From the NCBI GenBank assembly GCA_900618795.1, contig UYJD01000001.1:78685-142684 (forward strand): DNA of 64,000 bases, written 5' to 3'. The translations under genes and the position numbers were made by a program. The stretch is from Cyanodermella asteris. Taxonomy: Eukaryota; Ascomycota; Lecanoromycetes; Ostropales; Stictidaceae. Positions 23,033 through 34,700 of this stretch are shown here, piece by piece. Position 1 is the first letter of the stretch. Each line of letters opens with the position of its first letter. The notes under the pieces are model-generated. The model searched no databases. It had not been told where the DNA came from and saw only the letters and a list, made by a program, of their open reading frames with translations.

Positions 23033-23803
23033 GGCTGGCAGATGTATCAATAGAACGCGAGGTGAGCTCGAGGGAAGGTTAGAGCTGGCTCAATCTGCCA
23101 TGCTCATGATTGAGGTTTAGCCAGGACAAATGTATGCAGCATTTCGGCCCCAACGTGACTTCGATCTGCAGTCACCAATGAATTGAGTTATTGAGGCAGT
23201 ATTTACAGTTGTGGAGTCGGAGGCTGGCAATGTCAGTTCTTGGCTGCTGCTCCCTTGTTTGACGTGAGGAAAATGCGAGCAAAATGCGTGGCCGCCGACG
23301 TTCGATCGTGTCTTGGCGAAAGCGAGCGTGTGAAGTCGTGAGCACATTTCTTCTTCAACTTCGATTCTCAGCATATTCATGATTTTAAGCATTCCTATTC
23401 TACTTAGGAAGCTTGAAACTTCCGAGCTTTTGAGCCGAAAAATCTTCCAATCACGGATTCCACTATCGCTGTTACTGGCTGTCATGTTCATCGAACTGAT
23501 CATTTATTTTTGTACTACAAACTGTGGTTCTACTGTCATCGTGCTTCAGTATGTCTGTTCGTCTGTAAACTCTTGACGTTAGGGTGACAGGTCTTGCTTC
23601 CAGACGCGCGACAAGCCCTTTCCAAGTCTCGTTTCCTTATCTTCCCGCGCGGTATCGCCGTGTGGGGCAGAATCCACGAAAATTGAATCGCCATCAAACT
23701 CGTCACCTTTTGTTTCCCATTCACCGCATGCACACTCACAAGTAGCTTTGAGCATACCTTGCACCGACAAAAGTGACCCTCAGATATCAAACCACCCGTC
23801 GAG
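23033..23803. promoter_or_regulatory. shared divergent promoter of CFT1 and FCY1
   Basis: This 771-bp interval separates two divergent start codons and contains no supported gene, so it must hold both promoters. No specific site can be assigned by eye. Confidence 0.6.
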
Positions 23804-24393
23804 ATGGCCGACGAAGCAGGATTCAAAATCGCGGTCGAAGAAGCAAAGGCCGGCGCTGCCGAAGGAGGCGTCCCAATAGGAGCCTGCCTCGTCTCCGCCT
23901 CTGGGAAGATCCTAGGCCGCGGTCACAATATGAGGCATCAGAAGAGCTCGGCAACATTACATGTAGGAAGTTTTTGATCTCACATCCCATCGGTGGCTAT
24001 GACTGCCTTTCTATTGTTCTGAAAACACATCTGAGTCTCTCTTTTTCTAGGCTGAGATTTCTGCATTGGACAATGCAGGCCGACTGCCCGCGTCCGTACT
24101 CAAAGGCGCTACCATGTACACCACCCTCTCACCATGCGACATGTGTACCGGCGCATGTATACTGTACAAAGTCGCACGCGTGGTCGTTGGCGAAAACAAG
24201 AATTTCGTCGGAGGTGAAGAATATCTCAAGCAGCGGGGTGTCGAGGTTGTTGTGCTTCAAGATGCAGAGTGCCAGAAACTCATGGAGACATTCATCAAAG
24301 CGAAGCCCGAACTCTGGTGAGTGCTGGCCCTTTTTCCGACAAACTCCATCATCCTCGCTAACTCTCTCCAGGAACGAAGACATCAGCGTCTAG
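23804..24393 (+). CDS. FCY1: cytosine deaminase
   Basis: Three exons, 23804-23962, 24051-24316 and 24372-24393, give 148 residues, close to the 158 of yeast Fcy1. It converts cytosine to uracil in pyrimidine salvage and also 5-fluorocytosine to 5-fluorouracil. The start [20 protein letters not shown] fits the family. Zinc ligands are His53 in the HAE motif and Cys82 and Cys85 in SPCDMCTGA; Glu55 is the proton shuttle. Intron 1 falls exactly between His53 and Ala54. Introns are short with GTAGGA/TCTAG and GTGAGT/CCAG borders. The last exon is only 22 bp (ends NEDISV). Its TAG stop overlaps the stop of HEM12 on the other strand. An NCS1 permease that could supply cytosine lies at 43.3 kb. Confidence 0.95.
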
Positions 24394-25478
24394 GTACCCC
24401 CAACTCTTCGAATTTCGTCGAAGAAGAAACCCAGATCGTCCGGCTTGACCAGTGGTGTTACGCCGTGACCCAAATTCACAATATAACCCTTCTTGCCTCC
24501 TCCAAATCCCTTGACCATGTGCTCCACCACCTCCGTAATAGACTCCCTGCTCCCGTAAAGAACACCCGGATCCGCATTCCCTTGTAGTACAACCCTCCCG
24601 TTAGCAATCTTGACCGCCTCCGCCGGATCATGCAACCAGTCCAAGCCCACAACCTGATACCCAATCCCGCAAAGCTCCTCCAACGCATACCAAGCGCCCT
24701 TTGCAAACACCACCATCGGCACGACCTCACACCCGAGCTCCTTGAGCCTCTCCGGCAACTTCTGCGCAATATACCTCAGGTACGGCAGGCTGACCTCCCG
24801 GAACGCCAACGGCGCCAGCTCGCCCGCCCACGAATCGAAGACCTGCACAATCTGAGCCCCCGCTCTGACCTGCAACGCCAGGTGCTCGACGCAGACGTCC
24901 GCAATCTTCTGCAGCATCGCCTTGGACTCCTCGCGATACTTGTACGCCCACTGTTTGGCGTGGAAGAACATCTTGCTCCCGCCGCCCTCGACCATGTAAC
25001 ACAACAAAGTCCACGGCGCACCACAGAATCCAAACAACGGAACCCTGCCATCGAGTTTCCGTCTCGTCAGGCTGATCGCCTCGTACACGTAGCCGAGTTC
25101 CTTGGCCACATCCACGTGCCGTCCCAGGACCTCCGCATACTGCGGGTCGCTCGGATCTTTGAGCGGCGCCGGGAAATGGGGTCCCTTTTTGTCTACCATT
25201 TCGACGCGCATGCCCAGTGCCTGGGGGATCACCAGGATATCACTGAAAATGATCGCGGCGTCGAGTTGAGGGTACCGGTCGATGGGTTGGAGAGTGATGG
25301 TGCTGGCGACTTCCGGGTCTCGGCAGGTCTGGAAGAAGTCGAGGGAGCCTTTGGCGTCGTGGTATTCGGGGAGGTAGCGCCCGGCTTGTCGCATGACCCA
25401 GATGGGAGGCCGCTCGACGGATTCGCCACGCGCGACGCGGAGGATGAGATCGTTTTTGAGAGGTGGAAATTCTGACAT
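24390..25478 (-). CDS. HEM12: uroporphyrinogen decarboxylase
   Basis: A single exon of 362 residues, the same length as yeast Hem12. It decarboxylates uroporphyrinogen III to coproporphyrinogen III in cytosolic heme synthesis. The start [20 protein letters not shown] at 25478 fits the family. Signatures are [13 protein letters not shown] (residues 28-39), [13 protein letters not shown] with the catalytic Asp near residue 79, and [13 protein letters not shown]. The C-terminal GLDWLHDP and [12 protein letters not shown] blocks are present and the protein ends [10 protein letters not shown]...RRVGGT. It is convergent with FCY1: the two stop codons interlock on the sequence CTAG, with no room for separate 3' ends, so the transcripts must overlap. 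Confidence 0.96.
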   Translation of the reverse strand: MSEFPPLKNDLILRVARGESVERPPIWVMRQAGRYLPEYHDAKGSLDFFQTCRDPEVASTITLQPIDRYPQLDAAIIFSDILVIPQALGMRVEMVDKKGPHFPAPLKDPSDPQYAEVLGRHVDVAKELGYVYEAISLTRRKLDGRVPLFGFCGAPWTLLCYMVEGGGSKMFFHAKQWAYKYREESKAMLQKIADVCVEHLALQVRAGAQIVQVFDSWAGELAPLAFREVSLPYLRYIAQKLPERLKELGCEVVPMVVFAKGAWYALEELCGIGYQVVGLDWLHDPAEAVKIANGRVVLQGNADPGVLYGSRESITEVVEHMVKGFGGGKKGYIVNLGHGVTPLVKPDDLGFFFDEIRRVGGT

Positions 25479-26123
25479 TTTTGGTCGTTCGCAATCGTGG
25501 GATGTGGTTGGAGTTCTAGGTGTGCAGCCGTGGCGTTGTTTGAAATTATTCAAGGGAGTGATGTGAGTGACGGATGTTCAGAATGACGAGTGCGAGCTCG
25601 AGGTTTTACCCCTCACCAACCAATTTTTCGAGTGCGAATTTGGTGGAAACTTTCTATGCGTGTAACTCCTCCTAAGGAATGCCATATGCTTTATTCGTCA
25701 GCGTGAAAGGAACGACAGATGGGCAGATTGAGTTCGATTGAGCTTGTGTATTTGTGCATGTCGTGATGGTTTTCCGCGGGGTAAGCTCGGATATCCTTTG
25801 CAGGGCCGAGCTCCCACCAGGCCGATCGCCTCACACTTTCAACCTTCAACCCAAGATTGAGGCCACATTTCGAGCTTCTAACGACGATATCGAATCGATC
25901 GCTCGGCCGAAAGATGTTCTTAGGCTCGGTCTCAATCACACTACTGTTTCGAACGTGGACTAATGGCACCTATAGTAGTACAGCGCTTTGTGTACGTCAC
26001 GCATTTTGAACATCGTTTGTCGCTGCATCTTTTTCATTCTTTCGTATAAGGCAAATCCTTGCCATTCTCTGGCTTTCCGAACTTTCCGCGTATGGCCTAC
26101 ACTAGTCATATCCTTCGGCGCAC
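25479..26123. other. intergenic
   Basis: HEM12 promoter plus the 3' flank of the secreted-protein gene. No gene seen. Confidence 0.5.
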
Positions 26124-26771
26124 TTAAACGGCAAGGACCTTCTTGCCGGTGCCGTACTCGATATCGTAGACCGGGGAGGTAGTCAACGGAGTGTTGATGC
26201 CAAGCTGGTGCGGGCAAGTAGCCTGGTTACCACCGTTGTTCGGCATGGTGCAGACCTCATCATATCCGTACGTGCAGACGGGATTGAGGATGTTGTACAG
26301 AACATGGTTCTTGCCGACCCACGTGTTTGTGCCGCAGCCGCCAACAAAGTTCATGCTGTTGCTGGCGCTGAGCGGTAGCTTGGAGCCGGGAGTCTTGATC
26401 AAGTCATCACACTCTGCCGGGTCGGCGTTCGACCAGGTGACGGGGATTCCACCACCTTGAGTCGGGTTCTGGGCGGCGCCCTGGCCGGTGGAGAGGTAGT
26501 TCCACGCGTCGTAGGAGATGTCGTGGGCGCCGCCGGAGGAGTCGATCTTCAGGAGGTGGACGCTGCGGCCGGAGGCGTGCGTTAGCTTGATGCAGAAGTT
26601 GTTGCAGTCGACGGCGCCGGGCCAGTAGGCGACGCGGTCGGTGTTGATATGGCAGCCCAGAACGCCGACGGATGAGGAGTACTTGTCGTGAGGGGTGACC
26701 GAAACAGAGTCGGCCATGGCGGCGCCAGCGAACCCAGCGATGGCCATAACGGTGTTCAATGTGAACTGCAT
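26124..26771 (-). CDS. small secreted cysteine-containing protein
   Basis: A single exon of 215 residues. It begins with a signal peptide (MQFTLNTVMAIAGFAGAAMA, cleavage expected near residue 20). The mature part has about ten cysteines spaced through GVLGCHIN, VDCNNFCIKL, ECDDLIK, VGGCGTNTW, NPVCTYGYDEVCTMP and ATCPHQLG. The text AYWPGAVDCNNFCIKLTHA followed by GRSVHLLKIDSSGGAHDISY recalls double-psi beta-barrel proteins (RlpA/expansin/barwin-like) that lack catalytic residues, but that is a resemblance only. Abundant small secreted fungal proteins of this type are known without function. It could act in the wall or, in a plant-associated species, in the host apoplast (inference). Confidence 0.8.
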   Translation of the reverse strand: MQFTLNTVMAIAGFAGAAMADSVSVTPHDKYSSSVGVLGCHINTDRVAYWPGAVDCNNFCIKLTHASGRSVHLLKIDSSGGAHDISYDAWNYLSTGQGAAQNPTQGGGIPVTWSNADPAECDDLIKTPGSKLPLSASNSMNFVGGCGTNTWVGKNHVLYNILNPVCTYGYDEVCTMPNNGGNQATCPHQLGINTPLTTSPVYDIEYGTGKKVLAV

Positions 26772-29232
26772 AGTGAGCGGAAAGGGGCTGTTGGTCTGGT
26801 GTTAAAAGGATGGAGTTGCAAGGAATGACAAGGCGAGAAACCAGTTCTCGAAATGAATGGAATTGTTTTGTAAGGTGAAGAAAGAATGAAGCAAGTGAGC
26901 GACGTTGAACGCAGTTAGAGAGAAAGGAAAGCAAGACAAAGGAAGCTGCGACGAGAGTGCTCATATAGAAGCTCAGCTCTGTGCATTGAAACAATGTTGG
27001 AGTCGTTGCGGTAGCCTTGGGTTGACGACCGAACCAATGGGATGCAGAATGTGACTGAAACCGGCCAAGCACAAATGAAGGGCAAAGATTCGGAATCGAG
27101 GTCATGTCGAGACAACAGTGATGTGACCACAAGGTCGGACGAGTCTCTGCATGGAGATGTGATGTGGCAGTGAAGCTCGTGGGTTGCAGTCGCGCGCTTG
27201 TCCGCTGGTCGATGCGTCGTACTTTCTGACTAGCCGCCGGCCATGATTGGGGCCTTGTGGATCTGTACCAACGTCTCAAACGCCCCCAGCAAGTCGGCGC
27301 TACCAATTCAGACGACACGATTGTCCGTTGAAGCTCATAGTCTGGAGCGTCTGCCGTAGGGGACGGTAAGGAGAAGGGTGTGCCTGTGGTGAAGCGTTTT
27401 CGAATCAGCATGGCCACAGCCGCCATGACAACGGCGTAGTTCTTGCTCGGAGCCTCCTCTTCGTCGCATTCCGTCTAGCGTCCGGTGTCTGTGCCGCTGT
27501 ACTCTCGAACGACAGTTGAAAGTCAAAGGAGACCTCATGGCCGCGTCGACACGGTCCTGAATCCTGCTACTGGCGGCTGGCACAGCACCGGCTCAGGTCA
27601 CGTCGGTTGAACAATTCGCCTTGTTGTGCAACGACGACTGAAAGTGACGAGGCTTGAAGATGCTCACGGTGGCGACGAAGCTGGTACAGTACATACTGCT
27701 GATTTTCGGAGAGCCGCATCAGCAGCCAACACGGTCTTGTCACCAGAGATGGGGTGAAAGCTGGAGTCGAGTTTCGTCGGAGACAGGCAGCAGCAGCATC
27801 GGAGAACAGCGACTCGCCAGCTGTGTTTCAGGTGGGTTTCAGGGGGAACATCCGGGCGCCGGTTTGGTTACATCAGCAGCCTCGCACACTTTTCTCACTC
27901 TTTCTTCTTGCAGCCCGCAAGCCTCCATCAGCTGATTCCGTGTCATTCATACCACCATCCAGTGTTGCTACATGTGTTGGATTGCTGCATCGCAATACAC
28001 GGCAGCGTTCGTGACCTGCTCGGACCTTGGCCATTCAACATTTTCTAGCTCAGATGCAGGCGAAGAGCCCCGCCATCCCGGCTTGATTCGGAGAGCAGGC
28101 ATCCTGGCCATCTCGTTGTTCTCCTTCTCGGCTTACCTCGATCGACCAGCGTGGCGTTGTTGCTATTCGTTGGGCTATGGTGAGTAATTTTAGCACTTGA
28201 CATGACGGATACACGTCGCCCGGTTTGTATCGGAGAAGAGTGAATATGCCGAGACAACTGCTCAAAAGCTGTTGGGCATTGCTATCGAATCCAAGCAAGA
28301 TTGCAAGTACATCCGCACGCTTTCACGCGCGTCATCGAGAGTTGCGCTTGTAGCATGGCAACAACCCGATCAAGGACTTGCAGGGCTGTTTGGAACATGA
28401 CGTCTATCCACAAGCGGGTACTTATGGAAAGCTGTGACCTCAGTCGTGCCATGTTGAACCTCACCTGGTGTTCAGCAAAGATCCTGCAAGAAGCGCCATG
28501 TTACGGATCGAGGTCGAGCGCTCTTCACTCATATACGAACTGGCAATACAGGTTCCATTTGAAGTGTAGCACCGCGTCTCTCCAAGCTGAGAAGAACAGC
28601 TTTCCAAGTCGTGACCCTGGCACGTTGGTATACGTCTCAGTCCCATTGCTCGACCGAGGGTCTGATGCACTTTTCCATATTTTGAGGCTATCCACTTCGG
28701 CTCAATTGATATTGAGATCCTAGTTCGCTGTCAATCACGCGCTTCGCTTCGCACCCTTGCAAGATCTTGCACCGGTGGGGCCAAGCTCGTCTAGCGCGTG
28801 GGGTAAGCTTTTCACAACCTGGAAATCGGCGTTGGAACATACTTACTGGACTGCTGAGCTGATCGTCTTCGGCACCGCTCTGGTCAAGCCATTTCTCACC
28901 GAGTGTCACACAGTGAGTGTCGTTTCACAAACTGTTGCCGTGTTGAATAGAGCCACAGGCCCCGGCTAGGGCGGCTGCAATGAGCCAGATTGTGGAAGCT
29001 CTAAAAGAGCGCATATAGAGCCGACCATTTCCTTGATTTCAGTTTTAGCCTGAGATTGTTGCATCCGGCCTCGCCACCGCGCTACCGGATATTTCCTTTA
29101 ATCGCTTCACAGGCCAAATCTTTTACTTTATCTTTCGAAATTTTGCAGCCCTATCCCAGAAATTCTCACCTCGTTCCACCCAAGCGTCGCTGTACTTGTA
29201 AAGAAAGGCTATTGCGCAAACGACTTGTCAAT
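26772..29232. other. long intergenic region
   Basis: No gene supported in 2.4 kb. Frames are short on both strands. The right end is the leader of the esterase gene. Confidence 0.5.
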
Positions 29233-30397
29233 ATGCAATTGCTTCTGTGTTTACTCTGTCTCGGCGCTGCAGCTTTCGGAAGTCCTGTTTCTCTCGACGT
29301 CAGTCTCGATGCTGTCAGCGCTCACCAGCCGAAGGCAAAGTGCGTGTGGCCTGGATGGTCGAGAATCAAGTACATGCTAGTTTTGTAAGTACTGACCAAA
29401 GTGTCGGTATGACCCCACTCACAAGCTTCAGTGGCGATTCGTATACCACAACAGGGTTTACAACGACCGGAACGCAGCCGTCGGCCGGTAACCCGTTTGG
29501 CAACCCTACATATCCGTGAGTAATGTGTTTGCGCCGAGAATATCTTTTACTGACCGAGATAGGGGCTACACATCTTCAAACGGACCCAATTGGATCGATG
29601 CTTTGGTATTTTCGGTGCAGAACCTGACCGTATGACCCGATCTGACCAATTTGTAGGCGACCAAATACAACAAGTCGCTAGTCGAGGTCGTCAATCTCGC
29701 GTACGGGGGCGCAACCGTGGACGCATCCCTAGTCAAGCCCTACCAAGACACGGTCCTCTCCCTGCGAGACCAAGTCGAGAAGGAGTACATCCCCACATAC
29801 AGCAAGCCGACCTCCGCCTTCCCCTGGTCGGCATCCAACTCGCTCTTCGCCATCTGGATCGGCATCAACGACGTCGGCAACAGCTACTACGCGCCAAACT
29901 CCACCGCCATCAACGGCGCAATCTTCGCCGTCTACTCCTCACTAGTCGACACCCTCTACCGCACCGGCGCCCGAAACTTCCTCTTCCTGAACGTGCCGCC
30001 CACGGACCGGTCCCCGCTCATCACCTCCTCCGGCGACTGGGCGGTCACCACCCTCGCGGCGGACATTACAGACTTCAACTCCCGCATCGCCGCCATGTCG
30101 CGCAACCTGACCAAAATCTACCCGGACGCCGAGGCTTGGGTATTCGACAGCAACGCCGTTTTCGATCGGATCCTTGACGATCCGTGCAGTCGTGCCCAGA
30201 CGTGTCCGATCAGGAATACGACTGCGTTTTGCGAGGCGTACGAGAATGGGACGGCGGCGACGAATACGTTCGATGCGGGCTGTGGGGTTCCGGTGGACGA
30301 GTATTTTTGGTTGAATAGCTTGCATCCGATTTACAGGGTGCACGATGTGGTTGCGGAGCAGGTTGCGGTGGGGCTTGAGGGGGCGGCGGCTTGTTGA
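29233..30397 (+). CDS. secreted SGNH/GDSL esterase, CE16-type
   Basis: Four exons, 29233-29384, 29432-29515, 29563-29605 and 29657-30397, give 339 residues. Three introns of 47-51 bp have GTAAGT, GTGAGT and GTATTT donors. A signal peptide (MQLLLCLLCLGAAAFGSP) is followed by block I (MLVFGDSYTTTGF, split by intron 1 within the Phe codon), the SNGPNWID and NLAYGGATVD blocks, block III IWIGINDVGNSY and the block V His in FWLNSLHP. In block V the usual Asp of DxxH is Asn, as in carbohydrate esterase family 16 acetylesterases, which remove acetyl groups from hemicellulose-derived sugars. Several N-glycosylation sites are visible (NST, NLT, NTT). Substrate is inferred from the family. Exon 3's donor is chosen for family fit; the alternative would leave a 27-bp intron. 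Confidence 0.87.
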
Positions 30398-30883
30398 AAA
30401 AGGGACCTGCAGGCAATTAGATACGAATGGGCCGTCGTGTCACTGCAATATGGTTGATTGAATGTTTCTTGATTTCGGATGATTGTGGCGTGTGCTTTGG
30501 GGTCAAGTACGAATCGTCTGCGCCGGCGAACTGACATGTTGACTTGAAAACTCTAAAACAGTAAAAAGGAGGAAACGAGAGAAATGAATGCCAAAATAAG
30601 AGCAGAAGCTGAGATTTTTTGATGACGGAAACTCTGAATTGTAGCCGTTGACCTTGGGGCCTCTTTCAAAGCTATATATTGGCGTTGCTTCGAGCGGAAC
30701 AACGATGACTCTCATGCCGAAAATGCGAAGTTCCAGCTTCGCATCCCGTAGAAGCTCCCTGCACTGTCGTTGAACCGCTGAATGCTCGAACCAGCAGCCA
30801 CATTCCAACACTTTCGACGACAAGTACGCCAAGCTCAATGCCGCACGCTGAACAATAACAACCTCAAGTCCGCCTCAAACTCC
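30398..30883. other. 3' region between two convergent genes
   Basis: The minus-strand frame 30503-30838 shows no family resemblance and lies between convergent 3' ends. Nothing else is seen. Confidence 0.5.
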
Positions 30884-31330
30884 TCACCCCAGAATGAGCT
30901 CGTAAACAATAATCAGAATGTTGACAAAAATCAACGGTACTAAAATTCCATTCCACAGTCAGCTACATGGCCTTTCACGGGATCCCGGAACTACAAGATT
31001 TCTCGAAAGGAGAAAGTTTCCTTTTGTTTTCCTCTCTTTTTCTCTCTCTTTTGGAGGGAGCAAGTTGGGATAGGGAGAAGAAGAAAAAGAAAGAAAAAAA
31101 CTTTAAGACTAACCTCTCGTAACGAGTCTGATACTACTAATCAAATTGACCAGTTTCGTCTGCATGCTCTGCTCGGGCGTACTGCCGAAGCTGGCCTGCG
31201 CGGCCGACGCCTGGCTGGCCTGCGAGAGGCCGATGCGTGCGAGGAAGCGGTCTTCGGACAGGATCGCGACGGCGTTGAGGAGGAAGACGCCGATGTAGAG
31301 GAGGCCGCCGAGGCCGAAGAAGCCGAACAT
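30884..31330 (-). CDS. YOS1: Yos1/IER3IP1-like ER-Golgi transport protein
   Basis: Two exons: 31330-31114 and a 56-bp last exon 30939-30884, with a 174-bp intron (GTTAGT donor, TTTTAG acceptor), giving 90 residues. Exon 1 reads MFGFFGLGGLLYIGVFLLNA then VAILSEDRFLARIGL. The last exon restores the conserved end PLIFVNILIIVYELILG. Reading on without splicing would end the protein 17 residues early and delete the second membrane span. Yos1 is a small double-span subunit of the Yip1-Yif1 complex and is needed for COPII transport from the ER. The splice assignment rests on the match to the conserved C-terminus and is strong. Confidence 0.92.
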
Positions 31331-34300
31331 GGTTTTCCGTGAATTTATGATAATACCCCTCTCGCGCGCGCGGGAGAGAAAGTAGGAGAATTGCGCTGGA
31401 TGAATGACTGTTGCGGAATGTATCGACGGGGTTTGTATGGGGCCGAGGGGGAGGAAAGCGGTGAGATGCTCTATTTGCCGGGCGGTTACTTGTGGGAATT
31501 TTTCGATTAATCGGAGAGATGGGGGCTGTGACTGTCGGATGGTCAGGAGTTGCGGGTGTGAGGTGTGTGGGTAGTCGTGAATGCGTTGGCTGAGTATGGT
31601 CTTTCTCAAATTCAGGGTCGTTGAACAAGTGGCATCTCAAATGTGTGGTGCCTGCCGCGCCACAGTCAGCCACAGCTCGTGGCGGCGGATTTGAAACCCA
31701 GGAAACTTGGTCAACGCGAAGATCACAACGGCGTAAACAGCCATCTCAACTACAACTCGTACTATTCCTGTGACCTCGTGTTGTCATGTTCATGGTACCG
31801 GTGATATTTCCGACGGTATCGCCACTGGCCGATAGAATTTGTAGCCATGCAGGCATGATTGAGATGCTCCGCGAGAGGCGTCTACAACGATCGAGTCCAG
31901 CGACGAGATGTATCTACGGCCTTGCGAGCTGCTCGTTGGCATATGTGGAGACAGGAAACATCTTGTCGGCGGTAACGATTCTGTACTGAGCTCTGCCGTG
32001 GACTGGATGTACGGAGTTTACGATCATTGTTGGTGTTTCGAGGTAGACATCGGTGTCATGTTTTGATATTTATCCAGCCCACGTCGTGCTATTACTGACC
32101 GAGCTGATTTCCTTTCAGAACTTATTCTACAGCCTGGCACGTGAGTGTAGGAAAAATCAAAGCCCTAGCTAGGTGTTTTGTCAAATGCTCATTTAAAAAT
32201 CAAACCATGCAGCTAGATGCGTGTCGTTCGAGCACCCATGTGTTCGTTTAGTGGGGTAGCCAGGCACTCAGCTAGGTGTTTCCACTGCATAACTGCATCA
32301 TTTGTGATATTGCATGACATGAAATCAGAACGGCTCAGCGTGTCGGTTTCTCATGCAGCCTGTCGACCCAGCAGACGTGCCGTCGGCACTGGTTCTGCCG
32401 CATCAAGTCTAGACTGGAAGGGAAAAAGCAACGTGGAACCCATCCGCTTTCAAAACACAGGGCTGGCGGCTTGCAATAGTCCCGAGTCCTGACCCCACAA
32501 AAAGCGGGTTTACACCGAGGAACCTTGGGAAGAAAGATGGTCAGAATCCCGACTTCCGGTACGAGCTTCCACACAGAGTGCTACGGCCCTAGTTTCGCTA
32601 TACTTGCATATATTTAGCGAAGGACCGACAGCCACCGAACTGAATCAGGCCGGACTATGACCAAGCGTTCTTGGCAGCTGAGGCAGGGTGCTTTGGAGCG
32701 CGCCTATTCCTTGCAGTGTTGGTCTCAAAATCATCGAGTGGATCTGAAGCCGGCATCTGCAAACAGCAGTCGCTGCCTTGTCACCTGAGCGGCTTGATGC
32801 TTCTGGCAATATCCACGAGGCTGAAAATAGTGAGTAACCTAAAATCAGTGGCGGAGACATCGTTGAGGACGTCCATCGACCATGGTCTGTAGAGGGAAGT
32901 TTCAAGCCTGTGACGCGGACTGGTTCGTCCTCCCTGGCCGGCCTTGAAAAGTCCATGCTCAGTGCACAAACCTTCAATGTGCACTTTTCCTCGTGTGCAG
33001 TGAGTCAGTGATAGGATTTCTAGCCGGAGGCAGACTAATCTGTGATGGTGGGCATTGGGCTGCTTACAACCAGCCAAGGCCAACCTGCTGCTTCGAGAAC
33101 GGCTGTCACATGATTTCGAACACTTCCAGCCAGTTGTGCAAGCTGTGCTTTGTGTGGGCCTGTTCCTGACCTGTCTAAGCTCAATCTGGCAGACTCCAAC
33201 TAGCTTTTCTCACACCTTGCAGCCACAATCCAGCGACCCTGGCTCTATCACCACCCGCCCAGGGTCGTTTCGAGCCCGCTGCCGGCGCGTCTGTGTTGAT
33301 TTCTCGACACACCAACCCTGCCGTGCCGAGTCCCAACAGCAAGGCCATCCCAGAATCTCAGATATTGGATCTTCTTGTCCGTTCAGCTTGTCCACGCCGA
33401 TGCATCATGTCGGCACCGTTCAGCGACCTGACTACACCGTGTGCTGCGACTCAGCTCGTGTTCGTTGTGGCCAAGAAGGATTGCCGTGGCTGCCGGGCCA
33501 CCGAAATATGTACTGTATGTACGGGACATTTCACCCCAGCCAGTGGCTGTGTACTTACTGCACGTATCCCGAGGCTGCGATGCAGCTTTCATGCGGGGTA
33601 CTCCGTCTAATTGGGCCGAACCGGCGACGGCGTGGCTTGCTTGTCCAGCTCCAACCAGTGCAACCACTATCTGTGAGCGCAGTTGTCACTGTTGACTCGA
33701 GCTTGGAGCTCGCACAGCGCCTTGCTGACCAGTGGCCACCCGATTCCCCACAAGTTGCCCGTGCCGAAGCGCAGGCAGGACATTGTCTGCGATACCGACC
33801 TTCGCTAAATCATGTGTCGAACAATTGGCAGGACGGTCGTTTTGGTTCAGCTCGACGTATGAGCATGGTAGGTGTCATGTAACGATCATCAACTGCATCG
33901 ATTATCATGTTGAAGTTTGTGCTGAATATCAGGGTCCGATGCTGGTGTCGAACCTTGAGATTTGCGGTCAATCTATGCAGATCAATCAGGCACAGGAAGG
34001 CCCGAAGATCCTCGACCTCGACATCGACCACGATGGAAATCCTTCCAACAACGACACAGCAAACGCCGACTGCCGCATCTGCCAAGCTCCTGTAATTACC
34101 ACCACCGTCTTGCCTGCGCCATGTACCACAGGCTCGTATTTGCGAGCCGCGACACCATGTCTGGGACTACCGCGGATCGCTCGAGCCGAGAAGCTTTCAC
34201 AAGCTCAGAGCTGCGCGCCTTTTACGGGGCAGCCTCGACGCGACTGGGCGGCGCCCGGATGAAAGTATGATAGGGGACGCCAGTGCATTTCTCGTGAGCG

Positions 34301-34700
34301 AGCTGGGCACGCTGGGCCACCTTGTGCAGCTAGCTGTTCCTGTTTAAGCTTTTGTGCGGCGACTCGGACCAATCGAAAGCTGCTCCTTCAGGTACAGGTC
34401 TCTTTCCATCTTCTCCACACTCGCCCCATCAGGTCTTCGGCACGGTCTAGCCACCGCACGCTGGACCGTGCTGGAGCTCCTTCTCCACGTGCATACAATC
34501 TTGTTGACCGCGGTGGTGATGGCCTCGGTGGGGATTGGTCGATTGGATCCGGCGCGAAATGAACGCGAAATCTATTTGCCCGTTCCCATCTTCTCGAATG
34601 TGTTTAAGTAGGGACAGCTCCCCAATTTCCTTCTTTGGTCAGCCTGTCGTTCTTCTGCTCGGTATCAACGTCGTCCCCATCGCCAACCACCACCGCCAAC
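31331..34700. other. long intergenic region with one weak coding candidate
   Basis: No supported gene over 3.3 kb. A patch at 33408-34262 on the + strand reads protein-like in pieces (see findings). The last 100 bases are the leader of the CFEM-like gene. Confidence 0.45.
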
